Assembly (NCBI GenBank): GCA_045612485.1
Contig: JAZKZE010000020.1
Coordinates: forward strand, 1 to 8,151
Length of the DNA stretch: 8,151 bases
From: RGIG5327 sp045612485
Lineage (GTDB): Bacteria > Verrucomicrobiota > Lentisphaeria > Victivallales > UBA1829
Direction: 5' to 3'
The notes beneath the pieces were generated by a model. The model was not told where the DNA came from, did no database searches, and saw only the letters and a program-made list of their open reading frames with translations. Positions 1 to 6,770 of the stretch are shown piece by piece (the first letter of the stretch is position 1; each line of letters starts with the position of its first letter). Position numbers and translations under genes: made by a program.

Positions 1-58
1 CTGCTGCAATGAGAGATGCGGCAGCAGCCATGAGAGCAACGATAAGAGTGTGTTTCAT
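1..58 (-). CDS. N-terminus of an exported protein (partial, signal peptide only)
   Basis: The first 19 codons of a minus-strand gene are visible; the rest lies beyond the left edge. The peptide starts MKHTLIVALMAAAASLIAA: a short basic n-region followed by a hydrophobic Ala/Leu-rich core, as in a Sec signal peptide. The ATG at 58-56 has a good Shine-Dalgarno sequence (AAGGA, 70-66) seven bases upstream. The stop of the prepilin-like gene at 95 is only 36 bp away, so the two may be co-transcribed. The mature part is not in the window, so its function cannot be named. In family context it could be any periplasmic or outer-membrane protein. Confidence 0.65.
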   Translation of the reverse strand, partial: MKHTLIVALMAAAASLIAA

Positions 59-94
59 TTTCTTTTCCTTTCTTTTGAAAATTATTGTGTATCG

Positions 95-835
95 TTATTG
101 TGCTTTTCCGTTATGGGGATATTTGCCGGCTGCGTTGGAAACATTGACCTTTTTGGCACCGCTGACACTATCCACGCCTTTGGAGTATATATGGTGTTTC
201 TCTCTGAAAATATCAAATACTCTTACATTTCCGCCCACAAAATACATATTGCATCCGGTTCTTCCGTTTCCATGCCAACCGTACATAGTGATGGCATCTG
301 AATAATTTATTGAACAATGCCCGAAATGCAGCAGTGAAGGATTTTTTACAGTGGAGGGCTTGAAAAAATCCCCTTTATCCGCATTTGTCCCATTGGTCTT
401 GTAGCCGGATGTGACCCAATCCTGTGAACCATAACAGAGATAACCGCACACGACATAATTGGTAAACGCATTGGGATTGGCATTGGGTTTGCTGTTCAGG
501 TTTGCCCAGGGATGGTAACTCTGGGCAAGAGCGCAACGGATGCTTTTATGACTGTTACCGCTCCATACCCCGATCCCCAGATTGTCTTTGGAATAGGCAG
601 TGGACCAGTTGGGATATTTCCGGTATTTATTGTAAGAACTTCCATACGCCCAGCCCTTGAACATATCCGCATAGGAAAGATGAAAGTAATAGACCTGCCG
701 CATATTATTCACGCAGGCAATATTCTGGGCGGTTTTCCTTGCCCTGCCCAAAGCGGGAAGAAGCATGGAAGCAAGAATAGCAATAATAGCTATTACAACA
801 AGTAGTTCGATCAAAGTAAAATTTTTGTACTGCAT
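95..835 (-). CDS. Prepilin-like protein 1 (N-terminal methylation domain, W-H-G tail)
   Basis: A 246-residue protein of the type IV pilin/type II pseudopilin class. Residues 6-22 read FTLIELLVVIAIIAILA, the hydrophobic N-terminal helix that carries such proteins in the inner membrane and packs in a pilus; E10 is the conserved Glu5 of the mature protein. The remainder is a globular domain with cysteines at 41, 101, 130 and 174 that match the two paralogues upstream. A Gly-rich tail begins at G186-W187-H188-G189. The start is ATG 835, not the in-frame GTG at 844, because the SD AAAGGG (849-844) overlaps that GTG and lies 8 nt from the ATG. The residue before the cleavage point is Asn, not Gly. 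The tail resembles the H-X9-DG tails of Planctomycetes/Lentisphaerota prepilin-like proteins, but DG is replaced by GG. It is probably a surface or periplasmic structural protein; its partner machinery is not in this window. Confidence 0.9.
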   Translation of the reverse strand: MQYKNFTLIELLVVIAIIAILASMLLPALGRARKTAQNIACVNNMRQVYYFHLSYADMFKGWAYGSSYNKYRKYPNWSTAYSKDNLGIGVWSGNSHKSIRCALAQSYHPWANLNSKPNANPNAFTNYVVCGYLCYGSQDWVTSGYKTNGTNADKGDFFKPSTVKNPSLLHFGHCSINYSDAITMYGWHGNGRTGCNMYFVGGNVRVFDIFREKHHIYSKGVDSVSGAKKVNVSNAAGKYPHNGKAQ

Positions 836-905
836 AAACACCACCCTTTCTTTATTTTCTTTACTTGTTTACTGCTGTTATGTTCTATTTTTTTACAATA
901 GTATT

Positions 906-1679
906 TCAATCAATACGTTTTGCCGCTCCCGTACATATTTCATGGGCAGTAGTACCATTGCTTGCCGTACCGGGAGAAACATAAATACCATACTGCCACC
1001 CCCGGGAAGTAGCGGTAGTCTTCTTTGCTTTCATAATATCCACAGTATGGACATTTCCTGCCACAAAAAGGATATTCGCCCCTTTACCGCCTTTGCCGTG
1101 CCAGCCGTAAAAATTTTCATTGGAATATTGGGGGGCGCAATGACTCCAATGCAGTGTGGAGGGAAGTTTGGCTGTGGAGGGTTTGAAATACTGATTCCGG
1201 ATGCCGATCCAGTTGTAGGTATCTCCGGAGATCCCTTTGCCGTAGCTTAATGCAGTACACAAGGGATAACTGGTAAAGGATGTACTGTTACTCCACCAGT
1301 TTGAAGCACCATAAGAATTTTTCACCTTCTGGGAAAAATTCCTGCCGGTAGTGCAATGCAGAACCTTACTGGGCCCCACACCGGCATTGACATTTACCCA
1401 TGTTCCGATACCCAGATTCTGTTTACAGTAAGCAGCGACATAATTGGCGTATGTTCTTGTGGTAGAGTAAGAGTTGGCAAAAGCCCAGTCTTTGTAGGAA
1501 TCTGCATAGGTATAGTGCATAAGAAACAGCTGACGCAAATTACTTTTACAGCTTACAGTACGCGCCATTTCCCTTGCTTTTCCCAGAGCCGGAAGAAGCA
1601 TCCCGGCAAGAATGGCGATGATGGCTATAACAACAAGAAGTTCAATGAGAGTAAAATTTTTCTGCATGAATCTTTTCAT
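906..1679 (-). CDS. Prepilin-like protein 2 (N-terminal methylation domain, W-H-G tail)
   Basis: A 257-residue paralogue of the neighbouring prepilin-like proteins. The N-terminal helix FTLIELLVVIAIIAILA spans residues 9-25, with E13 as mature Glu5 and Asn in the place of Gly at -1. Downstream it shares with its paralogues the blocks SNLRQ (46-50), YAD (58-60), NLGIG (88-92), FKPSTAK (165-171), HC (180-181) and GWHGKG (192-197). Cysteines 44, 109, 141 and 181 are conserved across all three. The tail ends FVAGNV (205-210), where AG replaces the DG of the usual H-X9-DG tail. The ATG at 1679 is supported by GAGGAG (1693-1688) 8 nt upstream. A promoter with extended -10 lies about 30 bp before the ATG, so it probably starts its own transcript. 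The next gene follows after 70 bp with no clear terminator between, so both may be on one mRNA. Confidence 0.92.
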   Translation of the reverse strand: MKRFMQKNFTLIELLVVIAIIAILAGMLLPALGKAREMARTVSCKSNLRQLFLMHYTYADSYKDWAFANSYSTTRTYANYVAAYCKQNLGIGTWVNVNAGVGPSKVLHCTTGRNFSQKVKNSYGASNWWSNSTSFTSYPLCTALSYGKGISGDTYNWIGIRNQYFKPSTAKLPSTLHWSHCAPQYSNENFYGWHGKGGKGANILFVAGNVHTVDIMKAKKTTATSRGWQYGIYVSPGTASNGTTAHEICTGAAKRID

Positions 1680-1714
1680 TTTTCCAACTCCTCAGTTTAT
1701 TGTTTGTAAATACA

Positions 1715-1742
1715 ATAATAACACAGCAAAACGAAAATTCAA
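1715..1742 (-). promoter_or_regulatory. Candidate sigma-70-type promoter of prepilin-like gene 2
   Basis: On the minus strand TTGAAT (1742-1737) is followed after 16 bp by TATTAT (1720-1715), which is preceded by TGT (1723-1721), an extended -10 element. Transcription would begin near 1708, about 29 nt before the ATG at 1679. A 12-bp palindrome, TTGTA-AA-TACAA (1704-1715), overlaps the downstream edge of the -10 and the start point and could hold an operator. Assignment is by eye to the general consensus; the housekeeping sigma factor's preference in this organism is unknown. Confidence 0.5.
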
Positions 1743-1762
1743 TAGCCAAAATATGATATTTT

Positions 1763-1791
1763 ACGCAAAATACATGACTGTAAACGCAAAA
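1763..1791 (-). promoter_or_regulatory. Pair of direct repeats 21 bp apart, possible AraC-type activator site
   Basis: The 8-mer TTTTGCGT (minus strand) occurs at 1770-1763 and again at 1791-1784, exactly 21 bp apart. Both lie just upstream of the -35 of the prepilin 2 promoter (1742-1737). Same-face direct half-sites two helical turns apart are the classical layout for AraC-family activators, and two such regulators are encoded nearby. No protein can be assigned to the site from sequence alone. Confidence 0.35.
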
Positions 1792-1844
1792 CAGGGAAAA
1801 ATCCTTACAGAAAAAAGGTTTTTACACATATTTTTATTTCTGTC

Positions 1845-1895
1845 AGAAAAAAATAAAAAGGATAAATACAGGAAGATACAGGAAAATCTTCCGTA
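1845..1895 (-). terminator. Possible terminator after prepilin-like gene 3
   Basis: A 7-bp perfect stem, GGAAGAT (1871-1877) with ATCTTCC (1886-1892), encloses an 8-nt loop and can be extended by a TAC/GTA pair across a one-base bulge. Read on the minus strand it is followed by a T-rich run (1868-1845). The T-run begins several bases after the stem, so it is not a textbook intrinsic terminator. It lies about 100 bp past the stop of gene 3. Confidence 0.35.
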
Positions 1896-1995
1896 CTTAT
1901 CCGGACAGCTCACGGCTTTGCCGTACAGGTCTTTTCTGTTCTGCTTTTTCAATCCCCGGCATGAAGTGGGGCATATTCCTGCAGAAGGCATCTCT

Positions 1996-2778
1996 TTATC
2001 TGAAAGAAGTCCCGCCGCTGCAGGGATGTTTGTTGGCCCAGGTGAGATACACGGAGATAAATTTACCAGTCCATTTGAAGGTATTAATATACAGTTCCCG
2101 TTTGATATCAAAAATCCTTGCGTGTCCGGCAACAAAAAGCATGGTGCTTCCGTAACCGCCTTTGCCGTGCCACCCTTTCAGGTAGGGATCGGAATAGGTA
2201 TAGGTACAATGACTGTAATGAAGTACGGAAGGCGTCTTGGCGGTATCGTATTTAAAAAATCCGCCGTGAGCGCCTGTTCCCCCGTCTTTCACATCGGTTC
2301 CCAGCCAGTTGTAAGGAGGCTGTTTGGCATTGGTACCTTTGACAAGATTACCGCAGGTGGGATAGGTGGAAAAGTTATTATTGCCGTCATAGTAACCGCC
2401 GGCTTTCCCCACAGTAAGAGCGGTATTGCAGCGGAGGAATTTGGGGGACCTTGCACCCCGGTAGGTATATTGATATATTCCCAGACCGTAGTCTGTGGAA
2501 TAGGCTTCCGGGTAGTTGCCGTAACGGCGTTTATATTTATTGCCGGTACCTTTATTGGGGGAGGCAAAAGCCCATTGACCGTAATTATCCGCATAGGCGA
2601 TATGGCAATAATAAAGTTGTCTCATATTGGAAAGACAGTTGAGTGTTCTTGCGTGTTCTCTTGCTTTCCCCAGAGCAGGAAGGAGCATCCCGGCAAGAAT
2701 GGCGATAATGGCAATAACAACAAGAAGTTCGATGAGGGTGAATGAAAAATGTTTTCCATGTTTTTCAGGGCTGTACAT
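1996..2778 (-). CDS. Prepilin-like protein 3 (N-terminal methylation domain, W-H-G tail)
   Basis: A 260-residue third member of the tandem set. The helix FTLIELLVVIAIIAILA is at residues 13-29 and E17 is mature Glu5; Ser precedes the cleavage point, and the leader of 12 residues is the longest of the three. Shared blocks include SNMRQ (50-54), YAD (62-64), HC (190-191) and GWHGKG (202-207); the tail ends FVAGHA (215-220). Cysteines 48, 117, 142 and 191 match the paralogues. The open frame extends upstream to 3027, but that extension runs into the AraC gene and has no ribosome site. ATG 2778 has AAGGAG (2792-2787) exactly 8 nt upstream and is the clear start. The last 30 residues (after D224) do not resemble its paralogues. 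The role is presumably that of a minor pilin or pseudopilin-like envelope protein; substrate and machinery are unknown. Confidence 0.92.
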   Translation of the reverse strand: MYSPEKHGKHFSFTLIELLVVIAIIAILAGMLLPALGKAREHARTLNCLSNMRQLYYCHIAYADNYGQWAFASPNKGTGNKYKRRYGNYPEAYSTDYGLGIYQYTYRGARSPKFLRCNTALTVGKAGGYYDGNNNFSTYPTCGNLVKGTNAKQPPYNWLGTDVKDGGTGAHGGFFKYDTAKTPSVLHYSHCTYTYSDPYLKGWHGKGGYGSTMLFVAGHARIFDIKRELYINTFKWTGKFISVYLTWANKHPCSGGTSFR

Positions 2779-2836
2779 AAAATATACTCCTTTTTTCAAG
2801 TCGGTTGATATCGTATGATATACTCTCTGTTTGTAT

Positions 2837-2845
2837 TTTATACCA
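2837..2845 (-). promoter_or_regulatory. Candidate extended -10 promoter of prepilin-like gene 3
   Basis: TGG followed directly by TATAAA (2845-2837, minus strand) fits an extended -10 element; no good -35 is visible. Transcription would start near 2830, about 52 nt before the ATG at 2778. A short inverted repeat, ATATC-GTAT-GATAT (2808-2821), falls just downstream of the start point, where an operator would act. The whole 2779-2945 gap has no other feature and no clear terminator for the AraC gene upstream. Confidence 0.35.
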
Positions 2846-2945
2846 ACATCTGAAAAAAACAATAGGAAAAATTGCATATAACGAAAAAAAATGAAATATT
2901 TCTTCAAAAAAAGGAAAATACAGCTGCAAAATCCGGCAAAAACAC

Positions 2946-3845
2946 TTATTCTGTAAATTGCCGGGGACTTTTTCCGGTCTGTTTTTTGAAAAAACGGCTG
3001 AAAGATTCCGCACAGGAAAAACCGCACAGATCAGCAACCTCCGAAATGAGAAGGGTATGGGAATGAAGAAGGGTTTTGGCATATTCAATTCTCTCTTTTG
3101 CCAGATACTCCACCGGACTCAAATGAAAATGTTTCTGAAAAAGGGTCTGCAAAGTTCTTTTGGAAACACCGGAAACTTCCACAAGTTTTTCCAGAGAAAG
3201 CAGAAATCCCTCCTGGGCAATATATTTAACGGCTTTCTGCAATACCGGCGGCATCGTACTGGAATTTTTCTGCCGTAAAAGTTCCTCCATAAGTTTGAGA
3301 AGCAGTATTCCCAGACGCTCATTGGAACCCTTTTCTTTGCGGATCTCCTCTTTCATTTCCAGCATAAGCTCTTTCACCGCATCCATATTGGTACAATGGA
3401 TCACATTTCCGGAATTTCCCAGAACAGGAAGAAGGGCATTAATGATCTCATTGCGTTTCAGGATCAATCCCAGCCGGAAAAGAGGCTCCTCCTTTTTGAC
3501 CCGGATCACAGCTTTTCCATTCAGTCCCCCACCTTCGATCCGGGGAATATGAAAATCCCCCGCCTGAAGAACCTCCATCCTGCCGTCAGCGTACTCATAA
3601 TACATCTTACCGGAAACGATAAAGGTAAAAACAAAATCCGTATGCGGTTTATTTCCGGTAAAGGTACGGTTTTCCCAGAAGGAATCAAACCATGCCACAA
3701 CTCCCGGGAAAGCGGAAAGGTGGGCGTTTTTCATATTGAGAAAAGTATTTTCCGCAAAATACCCGCCCCCGGGAAGGGGCCAGGAGGTATAACGGTGGAT
3801 AAAATTAAGTTTATCAGCGTTATCTGTTTTATATTTTTCAGCCAT
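2946..3845 (-). CDS. AraC-family transcriptional regulator (operon-encoded)
   Basis: A 299-residue protein with the usual AraC/XylS layout. The N-terminal half (about 20-130) looks like a cupin-type ligand domain, with a His (H68) and a G-D-F-H-I-P stretch (96-101) in the expected beta-barrel. The C-terminal 100 residues hold the two helix-turn-helix motifs: the first around 217-240 (LEKLVEVSGVSKRTLQTLFQ), the second at about 266-287 (ISEVADLCGF, then SFSRFFKKQTGKSPRQF). The last is the family signature that ends with the conserved G-x-S-P-x-x-F. The gene starts 58 bp after the transporter stop, so it is probably the last gene of the hydrolase-transporter operon and may sense its substrate. 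ATG 3845 has AAGGG (3858-3854) 8 nt upstream; that site lies within a predicted hairpin. The regulated target is inferred only from position. Confidence 0.9.
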   Translation of the reverse strand: MAEKYKTDNADKLNFIHRYTSWPLPGGGYFAENTFLNMKNAHLSAFPGVVAWFDSFWENRTFTGNKPHTDFVFTFIVSGKMYYEYADGRMEVLQAGDFHIPRIEGGGLNGKAVIRVKKEEPLFRLGLILKRNEIINALLPVLGNSGNVIHCTNMDAVKELMLEMKEEIRKEKGSNERLGILLLKLMEELLRQKNSSTMPPVLQKAVKYIAQEGFLLSLEKLVEVSGVSKRTLQTLFQKHFHLSPVEYLAKERIEYAKTLLHSHTLLISEVADLCGFSCAESFSRFFKKQTGKSPRQFTE

Positions 3846-3846
3846 A

Positions 3847-3889
3847 GTGCTTTCCCTTATGATTCCTTTTCCGGAAAATAAGATAGCAC
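3847..3889 (-). promoter_or_regulatory. Hairpin over the ribosome binding site of the operon AraC gene
   Basis: In the 58-nt gap before the AraC start, the minus-strand RNA can fold into nested stems: GTGCT (3889-3885) with AGCAC (3851-3847), CTTAT (3882-3878) with ATAAG (3860-3856), and TTCC with GGAA around a six-base GGAAAA loop. AGCAC ends one base before the ATG, and the SD (AAGGG) is split between the second stem and an internal loop. It could limit AraC translation. There is no T-run, so it is not a terminator. Folding was judged by eye only. Confidence 0.4.
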
Positions 3890-3903
3890 ATATTCAGAAA
3901 AAA

Positions 3904-4809
3904 TCAAATGATTAATACTTCCCCGGCAATACAGAAAATTGTCCCCGCAACCTGAAGGCAAGTCCATTTTTCCTTCAGGATGAATATACTGTAAAGATTG
4001 AAGGATGCAATACACGAACCAATGACCAATGGATAAGACACACATCCCGCCCCCGCCTTTGCCATGGCATCCAGTCCGGGATAAAGGAGAAGATAACTGG
4101 CAACCAGTCCAAAAAGATTCAATGTTAAGATATATTTCCACAAAACGGGTCTTTTCAACTCTGTCAGCAACATCTCTTTTGTATAGTTGCGGTATTTGGG
4201 ATAACAATAAAAAATTGCGGCAAAAAGTGTTCCGCAACTGCTTATGAATGTCCTCCCCATACTGTTTAAATTTCTTGCATCCGGGAAATATGAGGGGATA
4301 CTATTCAGACTTAAAGTGACTCCTGCCATAATAAATGCGGCAAAAGTAATTTTTTTCCACCCTTTTTCCTTTTCTTTATTTTCCTTTCCCAAGCCGAGAA
4401 GGATAAGTGCCAGAAGGAGAACTACCAATCCGGTTCCCCGCAGAATGGTCAATTTATCGCCGAAAAATATTACTCCTGTAAGAAAGGGAAAAATCAATGC
4501 AGTCTGAATAAAACACCAGATCACCCCGTTAGGCCCTTTCTGCATGGCAGAGGACATAAATTGCAGCATACAATAATTGATGGCACTGCCGGTAAAGTAA
4601 CATCCGCCGGTAAAAAGCAGAACTTTGAGAGAAAGTTCCGCTTTCTGAAGGAAAAGGAAAAAGATGAGACTTATCAAGGCACTCAATATTCCGCTTACCA
4701 GCAGAAGAAATGCTGTATCACATTTCTTCCGGGGAGCATCGCTCATCACGATTCCGGTAAACGCCCAGCTTAAACCTACGGTAATAAGAGCAGGTATTGC
4801 AAAAAGCAT
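3904..4809 (-). CDS. DMT/EamA-type ten-helix membrane transporter
   Basis: A 301-residue inner-membrane protein with ten predicted hydrophobic helices in two five-helix halves: about 2-22, 32-54, 62-85, 93-117, 121-140, 153-171, 187-204, 226-244, 254-277 and 284-301. A charged KENKEKEKGWKK loop (142-153) joins the halves. Length, helix number and the final pattern (SYPLVIGSC, FILKEKWT, G-x-I-x-C-I-A-G) fit the drug/metabolite transporter superfamily, nearest in style to EamA or glucose/ribose-uptake types. The start overlaps closely with the hydrolase: its SD AAAGGA (4822-4817) lies in the last codons of that gene and only 2 bp separate stop and start, so translation is probably coupled. By context it may import the sugar or glycoside that the hydrolase acts on, or export a product; the sequence does not settle substrate or direction. 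Confidence 0.85.
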   Translation of the reverse strand: MLFAIPALITVGLSWAFTGIVMSDAPRKKCDTAFLLLVSGILSALISLIFFLFLQKAELSLKVLLFTGGCYFTGSAINYCMLQFMSSAMQKGPNGVIWCFIQTALIFPFLTGVIFFGDKLTILRGTGLVVLLLALILLGLGKENKEKEKGWKKITFAAFIMAGVTLSLNSIPSYFPDARNLNSMGRTFISSCGTLFAAIFYCYPKYRNYTKEMLLTELKRPVLWKYILTLNLFGLVASYLLLYPGLDAMAKAGAGCVSYPLVIGSCIASFNLYSIFILKEKWTCLQVAGTIFCIAGEVLII

Positions 4810-4811
4810 TT

Positions 4812-6770
4812 TTATTTCCTTTCAAATTTCAGCATATATACGCCTGAATATATATCTTTGACGGGAAGAATGTATCTATCTTCCTCATCCTTTTCAAGTT
4901 CAATGACTTCCTCATCTTCCGGGAAACGTTCTGAAAGAGCTTTACAGAAGCATGAAGTACAACCCATTGGAAGAGAAAAGGAGATTTTTTCTGTTAAGGA
5001 ATGGAAAAGGGCGAGAAGCATATAGATATTTCCTTCCTGATCTATTCCGGTATGCTGATAAATACCGGAGTCTTTTGAAGAACTTTCCACATAAATTTCA
5101 TGAAGATCTTTCTGCATAAAGAAGGTATAATAACAGAGAGCATAATAAACCTTATAGGGTTTTCTCCAGTTTGCCATAAGTCCCCAGAAGGAAGATGCTG
5201 CCCAACTGTAATAATATGCCATAGGTGTCCATTTCTGCATACAGATCAATGAGGCAATGGAAAAAGCCGCATTATCCATTTTCGGAGCCTCAATGAGTGC
5301 CCCGTAAACATTAGACCAGTCTTCCGGAGCATAGTGCCATTCAGACATAAATATATCCAGGTCGCCATAACCATTTTCTGCTGCAATATTCTTTATCATT
5401 TTTAATTTATGGATAAATCCTTCCGGCACCAGGGTATAATGCGTCGTTCCGGCAAAATCCAGAGGTAGGGAATAAGCATGGCAGAAAGAGAAAAATGCCC
5501 GGAAAGTATTCAAGTGAATTGCCTGCGGCCCACCCACTTTCACATCGGGAAATGCTTTTTTGATTTTCAGGGAAAAATTCCGGTATAATTCCAGAAATTC
5601 TTCAAAAGATCCGGCAAAAAGTCTTAGACTATCCGGTTCTTCCCATAATGAGGCGTAAGAAATATTCCAGTGGAAACCTTTTGCCCATCCTTCATTATAA
5701 TGACGCAGGATATTTACACAGATTTCCGCCCATTTATTCATATCAGAAGGAGGTTTGACACGAAACTGAAATGCAGAGTGTTCAATACATTCTCCGAAAC
5801 GGAACTCAATGGGGCATCCGCAATCCATGACCTGCTGTAAATAGAAATCTGTAGGGGCAAAATCATAATTGGCAGGATCATTATGATCGGCATGGAAAAG
5901 AGGGAAGATCCGGCTTACATCAATAAGGGCAAACCCGGGATCAAAGAGTGCAGCATCGTGATGCCGGACTCTTTGGGGGGCAAGGCGTTTGAACAGTATT
6001 TTTTCCTGTTCACAGCCTACTTTATTTGATATACGGGGAGAATTATTCATTCCGAGAATATTCCGGAACGGGGCAAGTTTTTTTTCCGGATGAAAAGAAA
6101 AATTTACATTTCTGTTTTTTTCGATATAGTTTTTTCCTGCTTCGTAAACGATCTTCTTTTCTGCACATTTCTGTTCCAGAACTGCTTCTTTCCACCAATT
6201 CTTATCGCTGTATTCAAAATACCGGGAAAAACCGCTCAATACTCCGGAAGGTTTTTCTTCATAGCAAGCACGGCAAAAATTGAATTTGAAAGTAGAAATA
6301 TTTTCTCTTTTTTCCACAAAAAGATGTTCAAGAGGGACTGCAAACATACTTTCCCATTCATCAGAACCCTTTTTCTTCTGCGTCTGATTGAAAAATTTGA
6401 TTCCCGGCACATCTGTAACTTTATAATCAGCTTCAATGCGGATATCCCCCTGTTCATTGAACAAAATACACAAAGCTGCTCCATTTTTTTCCGGCAGAAA
6501 AATCTTTGCATGGGAGCTTCCTGCAAATGGATTTTCAGTATTTGCGGATGCTCTGAATGTAAAAGGGGAACGGCATATTGTTCTTATGTAAAGATATTCC
6601 TTATCAAATAACATGGATAATGAGCTTTTGCTTTTGGCACTTTTTAATGTATCATAATAAAAAGAATCCCGGAAAACTGCTGCATTTTTCCAAATAGCGG
6701 CAACTTTTTTCTCTTTGCAGGCAAAAGGATCGCAGAATGTAAAATAAACCGGAAAAGCGTGTTCACTCAT
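4812..6770 (-). CDS. GH39-like glycoside hydrolase with N-terminal CBM9-like domain
   Basis: A 652-residue protein. Residues about 25-200 look like a CBM9/DOMON-type beta-sandwich (W27 and the DKEYLYIRTICRS strand at 56-68 are typical features). Residues about 235-560 form a clan GH-A (TIM-barrel) domain resembling GH39 (beta-xylosidase, alpha-L-iduronidase). The acid/base region reads ASLWEEPD, with E378 as the likely proton donor, followed by a stretch that ends KVGGPQA (411-417), typical of GH39. DIFMSEWHY offers E477 as nucleophile, about 100 residues later. A beta-rich C-terminal segment follows. The residue before the acid/base is Glu where family members usually have Asn (W-N-E-P). There is no signal peptide, so it probably acts in the cytosol on imported glycosides, in line with the transporter gene behind it. 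ATG 6770 is preferred over 6776 because the SD AAAGG (6782-6778) is 7 nt from the former and only 1 nt from the latter. The substrate is not determinable by eye. Confidence 0.82.
   Translation of the reverse strand: MSEHAFPVYFTFCDPFACKEKKVAAIWKNAAVFRDSFYYDTLKSAKSKSSLSMLFDKEYLYIRTICRSPFTFRASANTENPFAGSSHAKIFLPEKNGAALCILFNEQGDIRIEADYKVTDVPGIKFFNQTQKKKGSDEWESMFAVPLEHLFVEKRENISTFKFNFCRACYEEKPSGVLSGFSRYFEYSDKNWWKEAVLEQKCAEKKIVYEAGKNYIEKNRNVNFSFHPEKKLAPFRNILGMNNSPRISNKVGCEQEKILFKRLAPQRVRHHDAALFDPGFALIDVSRIFPLFHADHNDPANYDFAPTDFYLQQVMDCGCPIEFRFGECIEHSAFQFRVKPPSDMNKWAEICVNILRHYNEGWAKGFHWNISYASLWEEPDSLRLFAGSFEEFLELYRNFSLKIKKAFPDVKVGGPQAIHLNTFRAFFSFCHAYSLPLDFAGTTHYTLVPEGFIHKLKMIKNIAAENGYGDLDIFMSEWHYAPEDWSNVYGALIEAPKMDNAAFSIASLICMQKWTPMAYYYSWAASSFWGLMANWRKPYKVYYALCYYTFFMQKDLHEIYVESSSKDSGIYQHTGIDQEGNIYMLLALFHSLTEKISFSLPMGCTSCFCKALSERFPEDEEVIELEKDEEDRYILPVKDIYSGVYMLKFERK

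Larger units (their letters stand above)
1680..1995. other. 316-bp intergenic region between prepilin-like genes 3 and 2
   Basis: No gene is supported here. The half nearer prepilin 2 (1680-1800) is AT-rich and holds its SD, promoter and the 21-bp-spaced repeats. The other half (1870-1975) is the 3' region of prepilin gene 3 and carries three small hairpins: ATCCCC/GGGG(c)AT around 1952-1974, ACGGC-TTT-GCCGT at 1912-1924, and GGAAGAT/ATCTTCC at 1871-1892. This is far longer than the 36-70 bp gaps after the other prepilin-like genes. Confidence 0.6.

Noticed and set aside
1845..1860. A/T-only stem TTTTATTT/AAATAAAA as a bidirectional terminator
   Set aside because: The stem has no G-C pairs apart from a short CTG/CAG centre and would be unstable; the neighbouring GGAAGAT stem is a better candidate.
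1612..2745. A 377-codon open frame on the plus strand
   Set aside because: It lies antisense to prepilin-like gene 3 and part of gene 2's start. Its translation is the complement of the conserved FTLIELL helix and has no domain or ribosome site of its own.
2779..3027. N-terminal extension of prepilin-like protein 3 to a start at 3027
   Set aside because: It overlaps the AraC coding end and lacks a ribosome site, while ATG 2778 has an ideal AAGGAG and yields a normal short prepilin leader.
3867..3878. TTTTCCGGAAAA 12-bp palindrome as a separate operator
   Set aside because: It is the core of the larger hairpin before the AraC gene, and similar TTCCGGAA-like strings recur by chance in this genome's coding sequence.
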